DNA from: Flaccisagitta enflata
Lineage: Eukaryota; Chaetognatha; Sagittoidea; Aphragmophora
Reading direction: 5' to 3'
Assembly (NCBI GenBank): GCA_965153355.1
Contig: OZ231126.1
Location: 34,534,001-34,598,000 of the forward strand
DNA: 64,000 bases
The notes under the pieces were generated by a model, which worked only from the letters and a program-made list of their open reading frames with translations, was not told where the DNA came from and did not search any database. Position numbers and translations under genes: made by a program. Positions 21,501 through 30,205 of this stretch are shown here, in pieces. Position 1 is the stretch's first letter; each line of letters begins with the position of its first letter.

Positions 21501-24500
21501 GGGTCTCAAGGCTGGGATTTGGCCTCAAGGTTGGGATTTGGCCTCCAGGCTGGGATTTGGCCTCAAGGCTGGAATTTGGACCTCAAGGCCGGGATTTGGG
21601 CCTTGAGGTTAGATTTTGGGCCTTAAGGCTGGGTTTTGGGCCTCAAAGCTTGGTTTTGGGTCTCAAGGCTGGGATTTGAGCCTCAAGGCTGTAATTTGGG
21701 CCTTGAGGCTTGGTTTTTGGCCTCAAGGCTAGGATTTGGGTCTCAAGGCTAGGATTTGGGCCTCAAGGCTAGGATTTGGGCCTCAAGGCTGGGATTTGGG
21801 CCTCAAGGGGGTACAGACAGATGGACGTAGGAGAAATTCCTGCATATGTGAAAGCATAGGTCATTGGCCCCTTTGGGCCTGGAGGGGATACGGACAGATG
21901 GACGTAGGAGAAATTTCTGCATATGTGAAAGCATAGGTCATTGGCCCCTTTGGGGCCACTTCCCAAAAAGTAACAAATAAAAAAGTGATTCTCATCTACA
22001 ATAAAATCTGAGTTTTGGCATAACAAAATGGTCAGTTGTTACCAACATTTACTAAAAATTTGAAAGCTTTTGAGCTAGTAGTTTTGGATCTACAAAGGTT
22101 TACTATTTGCCATTTCGATTTAAAGACGGTGTATTCTGTAGTAAAGACTGAAAAAAACAACATTGGAGGACTGTTGTTCCTAAACGAATTGAGCAATTAA
22201 GCTCAATTTTGGCTCATTTTGACAAGAATGGATACACGGCTACACCAGCTGCGTGCTGGTGGGCTGGAGCAATGCTAGTAACTAATCATCTAAGGATCGC
22301 ACATGGTCAGTGGAACCCAATGCCCTGTTGGGATTGATCCAATGAAGAAGTGAAGTGAGAGCAAGGCAGCGGCCCCGAAGGGCCAATTTCTTGTAGAACA
22401 CGGGTCAATTACCTGACATCCTGAGGGGACAAATTTCAGGCCTTAGATGACTGATTTAGGCCTTTTGAAGGCATATTTGAAAGCTTGAGGGCAGAGCTAA
22501 GGCTTTGAGCGAGATTTGAGGTTTGGAAGGAAAATCTGAGGCACGGAGGGCTGATTTGATGCTTGGAGGTGAGATTCAGTCTGGAGGGCATATTTGACGT
22601 CTGGAGGGCATATTTGACGTCTGGAGGGCATATTTGAGGTATGGGAAGGCTAATTTGAAGCCTTGATGGTCAATGGGAGGGACAGATGGACGGACAGACA
22701 GATGGATGGATGGATGAAAAGACAGATGGACGGATGGACAGACAGACAGAAGGACATCTGGACATTGCCCCCTGTGTTCTGCAGGACATCGATCCTTTGG
22801 GGCTACTGCCCAAAAAGGGGACCAACTAAGCAACCAGCCAACCAACCGACTGACCAACTGATTGACAGTCTGACATAGCGGGGGGTAAAGTTTCATAGCA
22901 CGCGACTAAAAAGCTTTGTCTCCTCTTATTTTAGAGCCCAAGTTCGATGTTAATTCGTTTAGGAGATAAATGCTTTGGAAGATACCTTATTCTGATGGTA
23001 AAGGCTGAAAATAACATCAACTTTGGAGGACTGTTGCTCTTAAACGAATTGAGCAATTAGGCTCAATTTAGGCTCATTTTAAAGAGCTGTGTCTCATCTT
23101 TAAAATGAGCCCAAGTTGAGGTCAATTTGTCGATTCATTTAGGAGAAAAATGCTTTTGAAGTTACCTTGTTCTGATGGTAAGGGCTTAAAATACTATCAA
23201 CTTTGGAGGACTGTAGCTCCTAAACGAATTGAGCGATTAAGCTGAATTTGGGCTCATTTTAAAGAACAGTGTCTCCTCTTTAAAATGAGCCCAAGTTGAG
23301 GTCAATTTGTCAATTCGTTTAGGAGATAAATGCTTTTGAAGTTACCTTGTTCTGATGGTAAAGGCTTAAAATACTATCAACTTTGGAGGACTGTAGCTCC
23401 TAAACGAATTGAGCGATTAAGCTGAATTTGGGCTCATTTTAAAGAACAGTGTCTCCTCTTTAAAATGAGCCCAAGTTGAGGTCAATTCGTCGATTCTTTT
23501 AGAAGATAAATGCTTTAGAAGTTACCTTGTTCTGATGGTAAAGGATGAAAATGGCCTGTACCACCCACCCACAAAAAAATTGAAATTTAAAAAAATTTCA
23601 TCCTGGAAAAATTTTGCAATCAATTGCCATGGATCCCACATGGGCTTGACCAACAGAAACCACAATAAAAGTTCAAGTACTCCTAGTTTAAAGCAAGCGG
23701 TTGTTGGATGCCCTAGTGGGTAATGTTGTAAATAAAATATGATATAAAACAAAATGATATAAATATGATATAAAATATGATATAAAATATGATATAAAAT
23801 AAAATATGATATAAAATAAATTGTAAATAAAATATGAGTGGTAATGTTGTCCAACTTTCATATCAAAGGTTTTAAACCCACACCGGAACAAACAAACTAG
23901 GTATCACTGCTGACTTATAGACCCCAACAAAACAGATTGATTTAAAATACTTAAAATCTATCCTCCAGTCTAGGAAGTCTTTGCTCCCATGTCCCATGTA
24001 CTGTAGCACTGTAACACTTACTGTAGCACTGTAACACTTACTGTAGCACTGTAACACTTACTGTAGCACTGTAACACTTACTGTAGCACTGTAACACTTA
24101 CTGTAGCACTGTAACACTTACTGTAGCACTGTAACACTTACTGTAGCACTGTAACACTTACTGTAGCACTGTAACACTTACTGTAGCACTGTAACACTTA
24201 CTGTAGCACTGTAACACTTACTGTAGCTGTAACACTTACTGTAGCTGTAATACTTACTGTAGCTATAATACTTACAGTAGCTATAATACTTACAGTAGCT
24301 ATAATACTTATTGTAGCTGTAATACTTACTGTAGCTGTAATACTTACTGTAGCTGTAATACTTGATGTAGCAGATAAAAGAATTTTAACACAAAGCGATC
24401 ACTTTAGTCAAATTGATCCTATTATTCACTAATTGAGACTAATTGGGACTCCATGAACGAACCTCGGCAGGAAAACATCGTCCCTCCAAGGTATGCTCAG

Positions 24501-25553
24501 AACCACAGTTGTTATCGCAACCCCAGTGAAAGTGGAATTGAGCCAACTTGAATTCTCCGACAATCGGTCCACCGGTTAAACCTATCAAGTATTCAGCCAT
24601 AATAAAATGTGACAGACCATTTAAAATCCACCGCGAATCCATCCGCAATGCAATGCCTTTAGTAAATCTTGCGGCTGACCATATGAATGTCATAATACAA
24701 GTGGGGACACAATTGATAAAAGAAATGATGACGCCTTTGGTACCCATTCCACTTACAGCCTTAGTTGAACGTGCTAGAGACTAAAAATTTGGTATATAAG
24801 GCCTAAGAATGAACAGATTTACCACCACCCAGGCGATTTTTGATCGTCCCGAACCAAGATCTGGAGTGGGCTGGAGCAACTCCTGTGCTAACAAATTGAA
24901 CAAAATCCAAGTCAGCAGGAGCAGAGCAGAGCAGAGCAGAGCAGAGCAGAGCAGAGCAGAGCAGAGCAGAGCAGAGCAACAGATAAAAAATTGACGCAGA
25001 ATCTTCAATCCCATAGACCTCGCATGCCAAATTTCATGTCTCTCGCGTGTTTGGTTTGGGCTCAGGCAACGATGCGTCCGGTCTATGTCACTGCGTGTAT
25101 TGACTTTGACACTAAACTTGAATAGGCAGACTGATGACAGTAACAAAAGAGGCTCTTTAAAACATTCTAACCAATGTTTGACCTATGCTATTACGTGACA
25201 TCCATGCGGCTGAAAAGTGCCGAAAACTATGATTTTCAAGGAGGCATTACAGACATACGAACGGACCAACGGACGGATAGACTCTCTTATAGAGATGAGA
25301 GGACGCACATCTTAAATAATGTCCCCACCTGTAGTCAATGCTGGCAAAAACTAACTTGATCTCTCGCCATCCACTTGAACCGTGATAGTTTGTCCATTGT
25401 TGACGACTTTCCGAGAGTCATCAGCCTCGTATCTCCATGTAAGTTTGGCGCCATTTAGACCGCGATCCAACACCGAACCAGCGATGGTCAAATCGATGGG
25501 AGACTGTTGAAACCCACGTGCAGCCGGGAAAGACTTGTACCACTGACAAGGTC
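13065..25553 (-). CDS. Alpha-carbonic anhydrase gene (exons 2-7; exon 1 not found)
   Basis: This gene encodes an alpha-class carbonic anhydrase, the zinc enzyme that interconverts CO2 and bicarbonate. Coding exons on the - strand are 25553-25356, 24581-24463, 17950-17858, 15640-15526, 13381-13275 and 13184-13065. They total 752 bases, which is 250 residues plus split codons, close to the 260 residues of cytosolic CA II. Every junction has AG/GT ends and matching phase. Family marks appear in order: [26 protein letters not shown] (His94, His96), GSEHT (Glu106), VHLVHYN (His119), RGSLTTPP (Thr199), NNYRP. The His64 shuttle position reads Gln. No Cys follows LTTPP, so the disulfide of secreted and membrane isoforms is absent and a cytosolic type is likely. 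Exon 1, expected to encode about ten residues ending in Gly, was not located upstream of 25553. Confidence 0.93.
13275..13381 (-). CDS. Carbonic anhydrase exon 6 (107 bp)
   Basis: The acceptor is TTGTCCAG|AT and the donor ACAG|GTATGG. The split codon with exon 5 reads [22 protein letters not shown] contains the Thr199/Thr200 pair that orients zinc-bound hydroxide. VQW matches the Trp209 region. The residue after LTTPP is Leu, not the Cys of secreted isoforms. Confidence 0.95.
13401..13740. repeat. Dispersed repeat fragments in carbonic anhydrase intron 5
   Basis: GGTCACAATATCGTTGCAGA matches the head of one hairpin-element subfamily. GGCAGCTTGGAGCCTAGGGA matches 20000 and 20821. Confidence 0.5.
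13793..13915. repeat. GTCTGTCGATCTGTC and TCTC simple repeat
   Basis: Imperfect (GTCTGTCAATCT)n passing into (TCTG)n and (TC)n. Confidence 0.8.
13985..14290 (+). mobile_element. Composite of two TTGCG-subfamily fragments
   Basis: GACGGACCAGCGGATGGACG run, GGGTCACAATATCGCACGCA, then the tail GTTGCGTGTCCGCGGCTAAA with two stem changes. Confidence 0.55.
14518..14680. repeat. 80-bp tandem duplication
   Basis: TAATCAGATTCAACACATGA through AAAGAGACAATAAC occurs twice head to tail with no visible mismatch, so the duplication is recent or an assembly error. Confidence 0.85.
14849..15231 (-). mobile_element. Hairpin-ended element with GTCATTTTAA interior
   Basis: AGTCGCGTGCACGCGACTCT, (GTCC/GTCG) run, about 20 AGTCATTTTAAGTCATTCTA-type decamers, and CGCACGCGACTTATAGGTGT then TGGCCTTGTT. 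Small relative of the copies at 33412 and 59490. Confidence 0.8.
15526..15640 (-). CDS. Carbonic anhydrase exon 5 (115 bp)
   Basis: The acceptor is CTTGTTCAG|GTC and the donor CCAG|GTGACC. Translation begins [15 protein letters not shown], the block that follows the CO2 pocket strand, and ends VDPSTLLP plus one base (phase 1). Vertebrate genes place an intron near the middle of this stretch; here it falls after LLP. Confidence 0.93.
15864..16017 (-). mobile_element. Hairpin-ended element, TCGCG subfamily
   Basis: AGTCGCGGACACGCGACTCT hairpin, (GTCC) run, GCATTACCGCTCCTGCCCAA, and CCGTGTATCCGGCCTTGTTT at the reversed head. Confidence 0.75.
16118..16243 (-). mobile_element. Hairpin-ended element, GTGCG subfamily
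   Basis: TAGGTGCGACAAAAAACCTC (decayed hairpin), (GGTC) run, GTTCGACGATCCACACGTCG then CACCTTATTGGCCTACTTGT at the reversed head. Confidence 0.7.
16250..16900. other. Carbonic anhydrase intron 4 sequence without recognised elements
   Basis: AT-rich. A - strand frame at 16534-16298 is open but is not part of the spliced gene. Confidence 0.5.
16902..17069 (+). mobile_element. Hairpin-ended element, TTGCG subfamily
   Basis: CAAGGCCGGATACACGGCCA, AGTTGCGAACGGGTGGGCAG, CGACGGACCGACCGACGGAC run, GTTGCGTGTCCGCAACTAAA. Confidence 0.8.
17070..17855. other. Carbonic anhydrase intron 4 sequence without recognised elements
   Basis: AT-rich; a decayed GGGCAGGAGCAGTGATGTGA block at 17681-17760 is a relic of the hairpin family. 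Confidence 0.5.
17858..17950 (-). CDS. Carbonic anhydrase exon 4 (93 bp)
   Basis: A strong acceptor (TTGTTTTCAG) and a GAG|GTATGA donor bound 31 codons in phase 0. VHLVHYN supplies the third zinc histidine (His119), with Tyr for the usual Trp123. [17 protein letters not shown] matches the family block that forms the hydrophobic CO2 pocket. The exon lies 6.5 kb from exon 3 because a 4.8-kb foldback element fills the intron. Confidence 0.94.
18362..18905. repeat. Diverged member of the minisatellite-bearing family
   Basis: ACAGTCCTGGACTGGGGACT at the left, CTACTACCATTTGCCTATGA, TTCGAATTTTGCAGGAGTTG and ACAAAAATAAAAGGCAAAGG in the family order. (AAT)n takes the place of the 22-mer. Confidence 0.5.
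18508..18598. repeat. (AAT)n microsatellite
   Basis: About 29 repeats. It reads as poly-Asn on one strand and poly-Leu on the other, neither a gene. Lies in carbonic anhydrase intron 3. Confidence 0.95.
19140..19905. repeat. Tandem blocks of about 180 bp, left arm of the CACTA-ended element
   Basis: Repeating blocks of CTTTACCATCAGAACAAGGT, CATTTATCTCCTAAACGAAT and AAGAGGAGACACAGCTCTTT, each with an internal hairpin around the GGAGACAC core. Later copies are truncated. Confidence 0.8.
19916..20000. mobile_element. Truncated hAT-like MITE end
   Basis: GGGGTGTGTATAATTGAGCG and GATTTTCTTCCCCGCGAC match the left half of the elements at 36928 and 56147. The right half is missing. Confidence 0.6.
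20000..20160. repeat. Dispersed repeat, also at 13443 and 20821
   Basis: Shares GGCAGCTTGAGGCCTTGGGACT-type and CCAATTCCAAGCAC words with 13443-13560, and a tail related to 20821-20990. Confidence 0.5.
20190..20650. mobile_element. GGCCCC-ended repeat element
   Basis: Inverted ends: AGCGGCCCCAAAAATGCCAATGACCTATGCT-type at the left, and AGCATAGGTCATCGGCCCC plus GCCGCTGCCC at the right. The interior is short GGGCCTCAGGGCTAGAATTT repeats. Confidence 0.6.
20700..20775. repeat. AGACAGACAGAAAG simple repeat
   Basis: Imperfect (GACA)n and (GAAA)n mixture. Confidence 0.8.
21094..21172. repeat. Interstitial telomere-like repeat (CCCTAA)
   Basis: Irregular CCCTAACCCTAAAACCCACC-type repeats, followed by AAAACACTTTAAAACAAAAG. 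Two other loci (33704, 40026) share this tail, so the run belongs to a dispersed repeat, not a chromosome end. Confidence 0.7.
21240..21812. repeat. Tandem repeat, about 21 bp (GGGCCTCAAGGCTGGGATTT)
   Basis: About 26 imperfect copies. Followed by two copies of a 60-bp block, GGAGAAATTCCTGCATATGT and GAAAGCATAGGTCATTGGCC, at 21826-21960. Confidence 0.85.
22229..22914 (+). mobile_element. Hairpin-ended element interrupted by a repeat element
   Basis: Head ATGGATACACGGCTACACCA at 22229-22285, tail block CCAACCAACCGACTGACCAA and TCATAGCACGCGACTAAAAA at 22806-22914. The GGCCCC-ended element lies between. Confidence 0.6.
22290..22815. mobile_element. GGCCCC-ended repeat element inserted in a hairpin-family copy
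   Basis: Left end has GCAGCGGCCCCGAAGGGCC and TTGTAGAACACGGG; right end has CCCCCTGTGTTCTGCAGGAC and TTTGGGGCTACTGCCC, an inverted pair. The interior holds GGAGGGCATATTTGACGTCT repeats and a GATGGACGGACAG run. Confidence 0.6.
22915..23545. repeat. Tandem blocks, right arm of the CACTA-ended element
   Basis: Complementary to 19140-19905, with two nearly identical 180-bp copies at 23160-23520. Confidence 0.8.
23722..23850. repeat. AATATGATATAAA repeat
   Basis: AT-rich imperfect repeats between two copies of GGTAATGTTGT. The second copy preserves the empty site of the CACTA-ended element. Confidence 0.7.
24000..24370. repeat. 20-bp tandem repeat, decaying to 18 bp
   Basis: Twelve near-identical CTGTAGCACTGTAACACTTA units, then about nine shorter, diverging CTGTAGCTGTAATACTTA-type units that lack the CA. 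It ends about 90 bases from carbonic anhydrase exon 3, on its intron 3 side. Confidence 0.92.
24463..24581 (-). CDS. Carbonic anhydrase exon 3 (119 bp)
   Basis: The acceptor is TTGATAG|GT and the donor is GAG|GTTCGT. The exon enters with two bases of a split codon (A|GT, Ser) and ends in phase 0. It carries [20 protein letters not shown], with two of the three zinc-ligand histidines, then GSEHTLEG with the Glu106 equivalent, and ends FPAE. The length equals the vertebrate exon 3. Confidence 0.95.
24916..24979. repeat. (AGCAG)n microsatellite
   Basis: About twelve pentamers in carbonic anhydrase intron 2. Confidence 0.93.
25241..25318 (+). mobile_element. Hairpin-ended element fragment, ATGCG subfamily
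   Basis: GAACGGACCAACGGACGGAT run then CTTATAGAGATGAGAGGACG and CACATCT. The stem is decayed. Lies in carbonic anhydrase intron 2. Confidence 0.55.
25356..25553 (-). CDS. Carbonic anhydrase exon 2 (198 bp)
   Basis: The acceptor is TTACCAG|GA and the donor is TCAA|GTTAGT. Both ends are phase 1. Translation runs [14 protein letters not shown], then the hallmark QQSPIDL, then [10 protein letters not shown] and [14 protein letters not shown]. In NNGQ the family's His64, which relays protons, is Gln. The 198-bp length equals that of exon 2 in vertebrate cytosolic CA genes, as I recall them. Confidence 0.93.
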
Positions 25554-25589
25554 CTGGTAATTGAAGATGAAAAGAATGTTTTGGGCAGA

Positions 25590-25790
25590 AGCACCGATGC
25601 CGAAGGAGAAAAAGTCCTGTAGAACACAGGGGGACTTTTGTTCGTCCATCTGTTCGTTAATTCCCCTCCCTCCATCTAGCCTCTCAGGCCTCTCAGGCCT
25701 GATATTTGCCCTCTCAGGCTTTAAATCAGCTCTCTCAGGGCTTAAATTTACACTCCTAAGCCGGCGATCTGCCCTATTAGTAGGTGGCAA
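25590..25790. repeat. Fragment of the GGGGAC-ended repeat family
   Basis: CCTGTAGAACACAGGGGGAC then CCCTCTCAGGCCT repeats. Only one end is present. It lies immediately upstream of carbonic anhydrase exon 2. Confidence 0.6.
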
Positions 25791-25799
25791 AAAAGTTGC

Positions 25800-26740
25800 T
25801 GAAATCGAAATAATTATCTCAGTGGATTTGAGGATGCATATGTTAAGGTTTTTGACCTGTAGAATCCAATTCTGAGGTCAAAAATAGCAAATTCTGGCGG
25901 GATCATGGCCAGCAAGTGGCCCTGAATGAGCATATTTAGCCCTGAAAAGGCGTTTTCATCACTTTACTTGTATCTACCAGTATCTATAAGTAAGCACTGA
26001 AAGAATATGATATTCCATTGATTTTGGCATTTTTATACATTGAAATACTATACAGAAGAGTTGTGTCTTGATACTTATCACCAATGATGCTGGTTTAGGG
26101 GCCCTGAAAAAAGCATAATTTTTGTGAAAATCTGTGATTTCGCCTGTTTCAGGGTTTGCTGACACTTGCCAGTTCTGTTTGTGAAAATTGGATTGTTTAA
26201 GCTTTAAAGTATATATTTCATAAAATTTGATGGCAACAAAAGATTTTTTGAATATTTGCTACCAATTCATGACAGTTTTGGGGTCCCAAAATTTGCATAA
26301 TTTTTGCAGAAACACACATTCGGCCATGTACTGATTAGGTCAATGCGAATATCAGGGAGGGTTCACACAGGGTTAATTTTGGAGAGTCCTTATGGAACTC
26401 TGAAATCTGAGGGTTGATTGTGCGTAGAAAAGGTTAGAAATTTTTTTTGGTCTCTCTCTTTTGAGGAAAAATAATCAGTTTTTGATCAAAAATGAGGTAT
26501 CCCATAAGCGAAACGGCGTAAATTGCCAAGATAGAGGCCATTGGTGGTATCCATCAGGACACGGGTTTTGATGATGTATTTTTGCCTTACCCTTAATGGA
26601 AATAATAAGGCTTTTAATGCAGGATTTTTCTCATTTTCAGAGCTTTATACATGATGCTGCTAAGCCAAAAATAAGCGAAAATCATAGAAATTCAAAATCT
26701 TTAAAAACAGATAAAATCGCTCAGCCTGGTGAGTGATAGA
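25800..26740. other. Upstream of carbonic anhydrase exon 2; no exon 1 recognised
   Basis: Contains GGCCAGCAAGTGGCCCTGAA near 25910, whose inverse lies at 28770. No ATG-TGG-TAY type first exon with a fitting donor was found. Confidence 0.4.
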
Positions 26741-26741
26741 A

Positions 26742-26946
26742 TCAAGGCCGGATACACTGCTACCCTAGTCTCTTGCAGTTGGGCAAGGGCAGTGATGTAG
26801 AAGTACACAGGGACATTTGGGCAGGGGCAGCAAGCTCAAAACACTAAAAAATGCCAAAAAAGTAAAATGGGGACCGACCAACTGACAGACGGACAGACAA
26901 ATGGACGGACAAAGGGGGGAGTAGAGTCCCATAGCACAAACCTAAA
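26742..26946 (+). mobile_element. Hairpin-ended element, decayed tail
   Basis: CAAGGCCGGATACACTGCTA head, two GGGCAGGGGCAG blocks, GACCGACCAACTGACAGACG run. The tail hairpin is disrupted (AGTCCCATAGCACAAACCTA). Confidence 0.65.
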
Positions 26947-27025
26947 AATTGTTTCTGATTATTTTAAAGATGTTGGCTTGATTTGGTATTCTCTTGTTAT
27001 TCTAAGATTCCTTTCCCTTGCATGT

Positions 27026-27222
27026 TATAGAGGCCATAGACACAGCCACCAAAGTTGCGTGGGGGTGGGCAGGGGCAGTGATATAAAATGCTAACCAATC
27101 ATTCAGGCAGGAGCGGTAATGCAAAAAATGCCAAAAACACCAAAAAAGTAGTGTTACTGACAAACTGACCAACCAACCAACATAGCCGGTTATACAGTCC
27201 CGTGCATGCAACAAAAAATTTA
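27026..27222 (+). mobile_element. Hairpin-ended element, decayed
   Basis: AGGCCATAGACACAGCCACC head, GGGTGGGCAGGGGCAGTGAT, GACCAACCAACCAACATAGC and a degenerate tail near 27200. Confidence 0.6.
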
Positions 27223-27637
27223 TTATCCATTATTTTGTATCCATAGAATATTTGCGAAAAAAGGAGAAAATAATAAAAAAACCATAAAACTGCAAAAATC
27301 AGTGCTCAAGACTCAATCCTCTAGGACTTGCAACCTGGCATGGGAGTTTTACTGAAGTTTTTTTTGGGGTTTTTCAGATTTTTTTTTCAAATCAATATTA
27401 GCACTTACATAAGTAAGGGTAGGGCTTCATAGTTAAACTAGAAACCAATTCAACAAAACGGCTGATTTTAACTACTAAGGCAATGTCATCAAAAGCAGAT
27501 AAAAATGATGAGGAAAAAATAGTTAGTTATAAACATTGAACGATTCAAATTGAAAATTAAACTAAAAATATTGAAATCATTACGAACTGAGCAAGCTCTG
27601 TGCTAGATCACCAAGACTGCAGTATCGAGTCATAAAA

Positions 27638-27840
27638 GATACAAGGCTAGATACATGGCTACCCTAGTCGCTTGCGGGTGGGCAGGAGCAGCGCTGGAAA
27701 AAATCACTAGGGCATCTGGGCAGGAGCCGTATGCTTAAGAAGCTCAAAAACGCCAAAAAAGTAAAGAGGGACCGACCAACCAACCAACCGGCCGATGGAC
27801 CGACATAGCGGGGTGTAGAGTCGCGTAGCACGCGACTAAT
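27638..27840 (+). mobile_element. Hairpin-ended element, TCGCG subfamily
   Basis: CAAGGCTAGATACATGGCTA head, GTCGCTTGCGGGTGGGCAGG, (GACC) run, GTCGCGTAGCACGCGACTAA hairpin intact. Confidence 0.75.
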
Positions 27841-27865
27841 TAATTGCATTAAAGGTAAACCAGTC

Positions 27866-29240
27866 ACGCAAGGGCAATATGGTCAGCGTTACCCATTGCC
27901 CTGCTTTGTATATTGGTGATTATAGGTGATGGTTAGCAAAGCAATAGCCCCAAAGGGGATGATGTTCTGTAGAACACAAAGGACTTCTGCTCAATTGGAT
28001 TGTGAAGCTATAATTTGAACCTCAAAGCTCAAATCTCAGCTGAGGCTGGGATATGGCTTTGGGGCTGGAATTTTTGACATTTTTAACATTTTTTTCACAT
28101 TTTCTAATATTTTTTAAAATTCTTTAACCTTTTTTAACATTTTTTCTTTTTTACATTTAAAACATTTTTTTGTACATTTTTTAACATTTTCTAACATATT
28201 TGATTTTTTAACATGTTTTTACTCTTTCGTTTGTCATTTCCAGAGGCACATGACTGTTGCCCTCTTGGGCTTGTTATGATCAATTGTTACCTGTAACTTA
28301 GATCTCCACATGTTAGCACTGGATTGATGATAGATAAATGATTCTTGGGGAAAGGGGAGAAACAAAAAAGCATTTGTTTGTTCGTTGACGCCTGTTTGTC
28401 TGTTTGTGTCTGTCTGTCTGTCTATCTATTTGCCTGTATATAATTCTATTTTTTCTAGCTTTTATCTTTCTGCTTGTCTAACTTTCTATTGCTGTCTTCC
28501 TTTCTCTCATGCTGCCTGTGTTTCATAAAAAAAATATTTCATTCAATTATTGTCAAGTTTGGAGATGAGAGAAGCAAATATACTCATTCAGGGCCATTTC
28601 AGGCCTCATTGAGGCTGTTATTGGGCCAGGAAAAGCTTTCAAAGCACCAAAACTTTATTTATGCATGAGAAAAAAGTTACATTTAGATAAAAAAGATTCT
28701 ATTGTAGTACGTGTCTCTGTCCATCGCAACAATTTGGCCTAATATGCTTGTTATAGGGCTAATATGCTCGTTCCGGGCCACTTGCTGGCCATGATCCGCT
28801 CGGAAATGGCCATTTTTGACTTCACAGATCGATTCTACAGCATGAAAAACATAAAATATGGGTCCTCAAATCGGCTGCGACAATGTCATGGTGTTCTGCT
28901 ACCTACTACTGCCCTATCAAGTCTGAAATTAGCCCTCTCAGGCCTCAAATCTGGCTTCACAAGCCTCATGTCAAGCTTCAGAGCTCAAATCTACCCTCTC
29001 AATCTCCAGATCTGCCCTTTCAGACCCTAAGTCTGCCCTCTCAAGCATTCTACTTGCTGGCCATCTTAGGCCTCTAAGCAGGCATCTCAAGCATCAAAGC
29101 AGCCCTCGGAGGCCTGACGAAAAAAAGTCCCCTGGGTTCTACAGAACTTAGTCACCTTCGAAGCTGCTGCCCTACCTATTTTTTCTCCAATTCACAATCA
29201 TGCAAAGCAGGGCAACGGGTATCAATACTGCCACATATTG
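27866..29240. mobile_element. GGCAGC/GGGGAC repeat element, long copy
   Basis: Left: CAGCGTTACCCATTGCCCTG and TTCTGTAGAACACAAAGGAC. Right: CTGGGTTCTACAGAACTTAG and CAAAGCAGGGCAACGGGTAT, inverted. The interior has ACATTTTTTAACATTTT runs (28080-28230) and CCCTCTCAGGCCTCAAATC 20-mers. Confidence 0.6.
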
Positions 29241-29320
29241 CCATTGGGCAACCTGTTCCCAATGCATCTGTCATATTCCATTGGCATTACTAAAAACCTG
29301 TTTGCTGGCAAAATCAATCT

Positions 29321-30205
29321 GACAGCCGGAGACCCTTGAAAAGCTCAATTCTGAGCTTTTGCTTTTTTTGCGTTTTTTTCTTAATTTCCTATGACCATAC
29401 ATCCTCATTGAGTGGGCTAATTTTTTTTTCTGAGAGAATGTTCGGGCAACAGCTATGTGGTAGAGAAAAATTGGGGTGAAGGTATGGATTTTTATCATTT
29501 TTTTGGAGAAAAATTGAGTGGTGGAACATGAACTTGATTTTCATTTTTTTCATTTTTCACTCAGGGATAAATTTTAAAAGAATTCATTTAGATTGTAAAA
29601 TTCTTACAAGTCTTCAAGAAATAGGCCAAAATAAAGAATGATAAAAAGCTCAGAATTAAGCTTTTTGACTGATAACCAACTCAAAGTTCATTTCTGAGCT
29701 TTTCAAAAGCTCAAAGTTGAGCTTTTCAAGACTGACTGTCGCTCTAAGTCATTAAAGACTCTGTCTTGAAAAGCTCAACTTTGAGCTTTTAAAAAGCTCA
29801 GAAATGAGCTTTTTGAGTTGGTTATCCAGCAAAAAGCTCAAAAAGCTTTATTCTGAGCTTTTCTTTATTAATTTATTTATTTTGGCCTATATCTTGAAGA
29901 CTTGTAAAGAATTTGACAATCTAAATGAATTCCTCGCCCGAAAATCTATCCATGAGTGAAAAATGAAAAAAATCAAAGGGTGCCATATTCGCGGTTTTCA
30001 CCTCTCAATTTTTCTCCAATTAAAAAAAGTGATAAAAATCTATACCTACTCCCCAATTTTTCTCCACCACATAGCTGTTGCCCAAACATTCTCTCAGAAA
30101 AAAAATTAGCCCACTCAATGAGGATATATGGTCGTAGGAAATTAAGAAAAAAACGCAAAAAAAGCAAAAGCTCAGAATTGAGCTTTTCAAGGGTCTCCGG
30201 CTGTC
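29321..30205. mobile_element. Foldback element with nested AAGCTCA palindromes
   Basis: Ends GACAGCCGGAGACCCTTGAA and its exact complement. Arms of about 420 bp face each other, and the centre (29640-29850) contains repeated GAAAAGCTCAACTTTGAGCT palindromes. No clear target duplication was seen. Confidence 0.75.

Larger units (their letters stand above)
18952..23718. mobile_element. CACTA-ended foldback element, 4.8 kb
   Basis: Begins CACTAGGGCATCCAACAACC and ends with its complement (...GGATGCCCTAGTG). GGTA flanks both ends; the empty-site sequence GAGTGGTAATGTTG survives at 23833. Arms of 800-950 bp are built of tandem blocks containing CTCAATTCGTTTAGGAG. The middle (19900-22910) carries other repeats. 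No transposase frame. It fills carbonic anhydrase intron 3. Confidence 0.75.

Noticed and set aside
24781-25146. 121-residue - strand frame between carbonic anhydrase exons 2 and 3
   Set aside because: It runs through the AGCAG microsatellite (poly Ala-Leu-Leu-Cys-Ser) within the intron; the spliced phases skip it.
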